A stretch of DNA of 64,000 nucleotides from Aquipuribacter hungaricus (GTDB lineage Bacteria > Actinomycetota > Actinomycetes > Actinomycetales > JBBAYJ01): the NCBI RefSeq assembly GCF_042663885.1, contig NZ_JBHSXV010000001.1, one strand, 5' to 3'. The notes below the pieces were generated by a model. It was not told where the DNA came from, made no database searches, and saw nothing but the letters and a program-made list of their open reading frames with translations. Positions 61,603-64,000 of the stretch are shown in pieces. Position numbers and translations under genes: made by a program. Position 1 is the first letter of the stretch. Each line of letters opens with the position of its first letter.

Positions 61603-62241
61603 TCAGGGGTTGAGCTCTCCCGTTTCCAGATCGACGACGCTGAGCCGGGCCGGTCGTGGCGGGGCCGGCGAGGCCCCTGCCTGGGAGGCGAGGGCGTCCG
61701 CGTCGTACACCTCGGCCCGGGCTCGGTGGGCCGCCTCGGCGGTGTGGCGGGTGTGGCGTCCCTTGGCGGGCCAGGGCTCGTGCCCGTCCTGGCAGTGGCC
61801 CTTGGTGCGGGTCCGGGTGCGGTCCTGGAAGGCGGGCAGGCTGTAGCGGTGCCAGTCCTCCAGGGCCTCGCTGGTCAGCTCTGCGCCCGTGCGGCGGCGC
61901 TGGTCGGCGAGGACGGCGATCTCGTGAACGAGGTGGGGGTGCTGGGGCCAGCAGGGCAGGACGGCGGCCTCGGCGTCCCACACGTATTCGGAGTTGAGCC
62001 AGGTGACGACCTGCTCGAGCCACTCCCACACCTGTCGACGTAGCTGCGGCTGGATGCACGAGGCGGGGTCCCACGGGCGCGGAAGCAGTGCCGGGTCACC
62101 GAGGGCAGCGATCTGCTCCTTGGTGCCGGTGGCCGCGATGTGCAGCTCGCGGTAGGCCAGCCGCACCAGCTGGGCCGGCTGCGGGAACGGCGCCACCATC
62201 AGGCCCGCGGAAGGCCGGGGGGCAGTGGACGGGGTGGTCAC
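61603..62241 (-). CDS. DUF4913-like protein of conjugative elements
   Basis: A 212-residue protein with the pattern VWEWLEQVVTWLNSEYVWDA, LPCWPQHPHLVHEIAVL and LEDWHRYSLPAFQDRTRTRT. It resembles DUF4913 proteins commonly found beside TraD-like genes in actinobacterial plasmids and ICEs (Trp, then Pro-x-Cys/Trp-x-x-His-Pro, then Trp-His). GTG 62241 overlaps the coupling-protein stop (GTGA), so the two are coupled. Function is unknown. Confidence 0.6.
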   Translation of the reverse strand: MTTPSTAPRPSAGLMVAPFPQPAQLVRLAYRELHIAATGTKEQIAALGDPALLPRPWDPASCIQPQLRRQVWEWLEQVVTWLNSEYVWDAEAAVLPCWPQHPHLVHEIAVLADQRRRTGAELTSEALEDWHRYSLPAFQDRTRTRTKGHCQDGHEPWPAKGRHTRHTAEAAHRARAEVYDADALASQAGASPAPPRPARLSVVDLETGELNP

Positions 62242-63701
62242 AGGGGTTCCTCTTCGTGGGCGGCGAGGCCGTGCCGGCGGGCTTCGGCGTGGGCGGCGAC
62301 GGCGCGGGCGGCTGCGCTGACGGTGCCGCTGCGGGTGGCGCAGACCCGGTCGCGCTGCTCCTGCTGCTGCTGCAGCAGTCGTCGGCCCGGCCGGCCGTCG
62401 ATGCACCGGTGCAGGCGGGCGATGATGGGTTTGCCGTTCTCGGCCACCACCAGGGCGCGCCCCTCGGGCAGTTGGCGAATCTCTTCTGGGCGCAGGACGG
62501 CGATGTCGTCACCGGACACGGTCCGGCCACCTCGGCCGGTCTGCCAGCTGCTGCGGGACACCCGTGTCGTGCCCACCAGGTCGGACACCTCCTGGTTGAA
62601 GGCGACGTCCTTGGAGCCGCCGAACATGACGAGGACGTTGGTGAGGCCGAACAGGGCTCGAGCCTCCGGTTCGCCGAAGATGGCCGAGAGCTGTCTCCAG
62701 GTCTGCGCGGCGTAGATGAACGAGATCCCGAGGGCCCGCTCGTTCGCCATCCGGGTGCGCAGGGTCGGGATGGGTGCGGTGGAGGGCAGTTCGTCCAGGC
62801 ACGCCAGCATCGGCGGGCACAGCCGTCCCCAGGGGGACTCGTTAGCCAGGGTGAGGGCGGTGTCCAGGACGTGCTCGGCCAGCGCCGTCATGAGGGGTGA
62901 GGCGGAGGCGTAAGGGTCTTCGCGGCCGAGGAGGTAGATGGTGCCGTGGCGGCGGATGACGTCGGCGATGTCGGTGCTGGCCCGCCCCGGGCCGGGGGTG
63001 CAGCGGGTGCGGATGTCGGCCTGGAAGAACAGGCTCATGGCCTGCTGCACCGTCGTGGTGGTGTTCCCGGCGGTGCGGTCGTCACCGTGGAGGGCACCGT
63101 GGAGCAGGCCGTGCCAGAACGGTGCGGCGTGGGGGTGTTCTCGCAGGATCTCCGACGGCTCGCTGGCGCTGCGGGGGTTGGCGACCCAGCGCAGCACATG
63201 TTCAAGGGACCTGCCGGTCAGGGCGGCGGCGTGGAAGAACGCCTGGATCACCTTGGCGGCTTCCGCGGCGTAGAAGCGGGCGGCGGTGTCGTCCCCGCCG
63301 CCGGAGCTCACGGCTGCCTTGACGGTGCCGGCGGTGAACGCCTTGGCGCGTCGTTCGGCGACCATCGGGTCGACGCAGCCTTCGATCGGGTCCCACACCA
63401 GCTCCGGCAGGCCTGGTGCCAGGCCGAACGGGTCCAGGACGACGCAGGGACGATCACCCTGCCGTCCGTCGCGGGAGCGGGCGGTGACGCTGAGGAGCAG
63501 GTCGTCGACCTTCGTCAGGGTGACCAGGGCCGCGCCGTGTGCGCCCAGCAGGGCCGGGGTGAGCAGGTCCAGGGTCTTCCCGGACCCTTGGGGGCCGATG
63601 ACGCCGGCGGTGCGGTCCCACGGCACCCACAGCTCGCCCCCGCGGGGTTCCTGCGCCTTCCCGAGCCGCCAGCCGACCTCCCGGCATGCCGCCGCCTTCA
63701 C
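62238..63701 (-). CDS. VirD4/TraD-type conjugative coupling ATPase
   Basis: This 487-residue ATPase delivers the relaxase-DNA complex to the secretion channel. Walker A is GVIGPQGSGKT (about residue 40). The Walker B region is MLACLDELPSTAPIPTLR, and SFIYAAQTWRQLSAIFGEPEA, LFGLTNVLVMFGG and VSDLVGTTRVSR are typical C-terminal coupling-protein motifs. The GTG at 63701 overlaps the stop of the membrane-helix gene (GTGA). The frame also stays open upstream to about 63980. Whether this is a separate gene or the rest of a frameshifted one is discussed in the findings. Confidence 0.85.
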   Translation of the reverse strand: MKAAACREVGWRLGKAQEPRGGELWVPWDRTAGVIGPQGSGKTLDLLTPALLGAHGAALVTLTKVDDLLLSVTARSRDGRQGDRPCVVLDPFGLAPGLPELVWDPIEGCVDPMVAERRAKAFTAGTVKAAVSSGGGDDTAARFYAAEAAKVIQAFFHAAALTGRSLEHVLRWVANPRSASEPSEILREHPHAAPFWHGLLHGALHGDDRTAGNTTTTVQQAMSLFFQADIRTRCTPGPGRASTDIADVIRRHGTIYLLGREDPYASASPLMTALAEHVLDTALTLANESPWGRLCPPMLACLDELPSTAPIPTLRTRMANERALGISFIYAAQTWRQLSAIFGEPEARALFGLTNVLVMFGGSKDVAFNQEVSDLVGTTRVSRSSWQTGRGGRTVSGDDIAVLRPEEIRQLPEGRALVVAENGKPIIARLHRCIDGRPGRRLLQQQQEQRDRVCATRSGTVSAAARAVAAHAEARRHGLAAHEEEPL

Positions 63702-64000
63702 CTGCGCCGCCCGGAGCCCGCGGGGGCGGCAGCCGTCGGGAGAGACGAAGGGACAGACGCAGGGTGCCGGGCGGTCGGGGTCCCGTGGTGGCGGCCGTAG
63801 AGGTCGGGCCGGATGACGGCCCGGTTGGCTCGCAGCCGGGACCGGCCGAGCATGCGTCCCACGTCTGCGGTGCTGGCCATGCCCTTCAGGCGGCCCGGTC
63901 CCCACCGGGCCAGGGCCTGCCAGCCGAGCAGCCCCATCACTACTAGCGCCCCGACCTCGACGGCGGCGATGCAGGCCCACAACGTGCCGGTGGTGGCCAC
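63698..64000 (-). CDS. N-terminal membrane part of the coupling protein (runs off window)
   Basis: A frame of 100 codons open at the window edge; its first codon here is GTG 64000, but the start may be outside. It has one hydrophobic helix (ACIAAVEVGALVVMGLLGW), then KGMASTADVGRMLGRSRLRA and AVIRPDLYG, the linker that normally precedes the coupling ATPase domain in actinobacterial TraD proteins. After RPDLYGRH the third positions lose their G/C bias, suggesting the natural reading shifts to the ATPase frame near 63800. Confidence 0.6.
   Translation of the reverse strand: MATTGTLWACIAAVEVGALVVMGLLGWQALARWGPGRLKGMASTADVGRMLGRSRLRANRAVIRPDLYGRHHGTPTARHPASVPSSLPTAAAPAGSGRRR

Overview
The window is high-GC DNA with G/C-rich third codon positions, GTG starts and many 4-base stop/start overlaps (GTGA or ATGA). 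This points to an actinobacterium (Actinomycetia). The gene order at about 2.3-11.4 kb (rdgB, rph, a metallo-beta-lactamase-fold gene, murI, cysM, cysO, mec, a DUF2017 gene, clpS, pncB) matches, from memory, the Mycobacterium tuberculosis Rv1330c-Rv1341 neighbourhood. The genus cannot be fixed from the sequence. A proton-pumping xanthorhodopsin-like rhodopsin and Tad pilus genes would fit a soil or surface actinobacterium; that is inference.

Layout, chromosomal part (1-41.5 kb). 0-2.3 kb: end of a membrane protein and a membrane-anchored molybdopterin oxidoreductase. 2.3-7.9 kb: the rdgB-rph-MBL-murI-cysM-cysO-mec block. Here cysM carries an in-frame amber codon, and cysO carries a tandem-repeat tail beyond its working diglycine. 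8.0-8.9 kb: rhodopsin. 9.0-12.0 kb: DUF2017/clpS and the NAD salvage pair pncB-pncA. 12.3-17.6 kb: SF2 helicase with a DUF3039 partner, a ferritin-like protein, YqgE and an ACT-domain malic enzyme. 17.8-24 kb: a proline-rich secreted protein, ribokinase, an ATP-grasp enzyme, an LVIVD propeller protein and a DUF305 lipoprotein. 24.1-33.4 kb: ssrA (tmRNA), a COG5610 HAD protein, smpB, an M23 peptidase, ftsX, ftsE, an LAXTG surface protein and prfB, which is a common actinobacterial division/ribosome-rescue cluster. 33.4-37.1 kb: an SDR, DUF1684 and a secreted metallophosphoesterase. 37.2-41.5 kb: a Tad (Flp pilus) operon whose first gene, cpaF/tadA, is cut off abruptly at 41,544.

Layout, accessory part (41.5-64 kb). 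Past the cpaF break the content looks like a genomic island: two lipoproteins, a protein O-mannosyltransferase, a SWIM zinc-finger gene coupled to a large DUF6493 gene, small and broken genes, then a conjugation module. That module has a small coiled-coil protein embedded in direct and inverted repeats, a 2,099-residue MobF relaxase-helicase-primase fusion, a DUF4913-like protein and a VirD4/TraD-type coupling ATPase running off the right edge. No integrase is visible. A simple reading is that an integrative conjugative element entered cpaF and its other end lies beyond 64,000.

Two cautions. Three genes (COG5610, a P-loop kinase and possibly the coupling protein) each look one nucleotide short, so uncorrected single-base deletions are a real possibility. 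The most interesting candidates are the altered CysO/CysM/Mec cysteine pathway, the antenna-competent rhodopsin, the SWIM-DUF6493 pair, the relaxase-primase fusion with its repeat-rich upstream region, and the cpaF junction.
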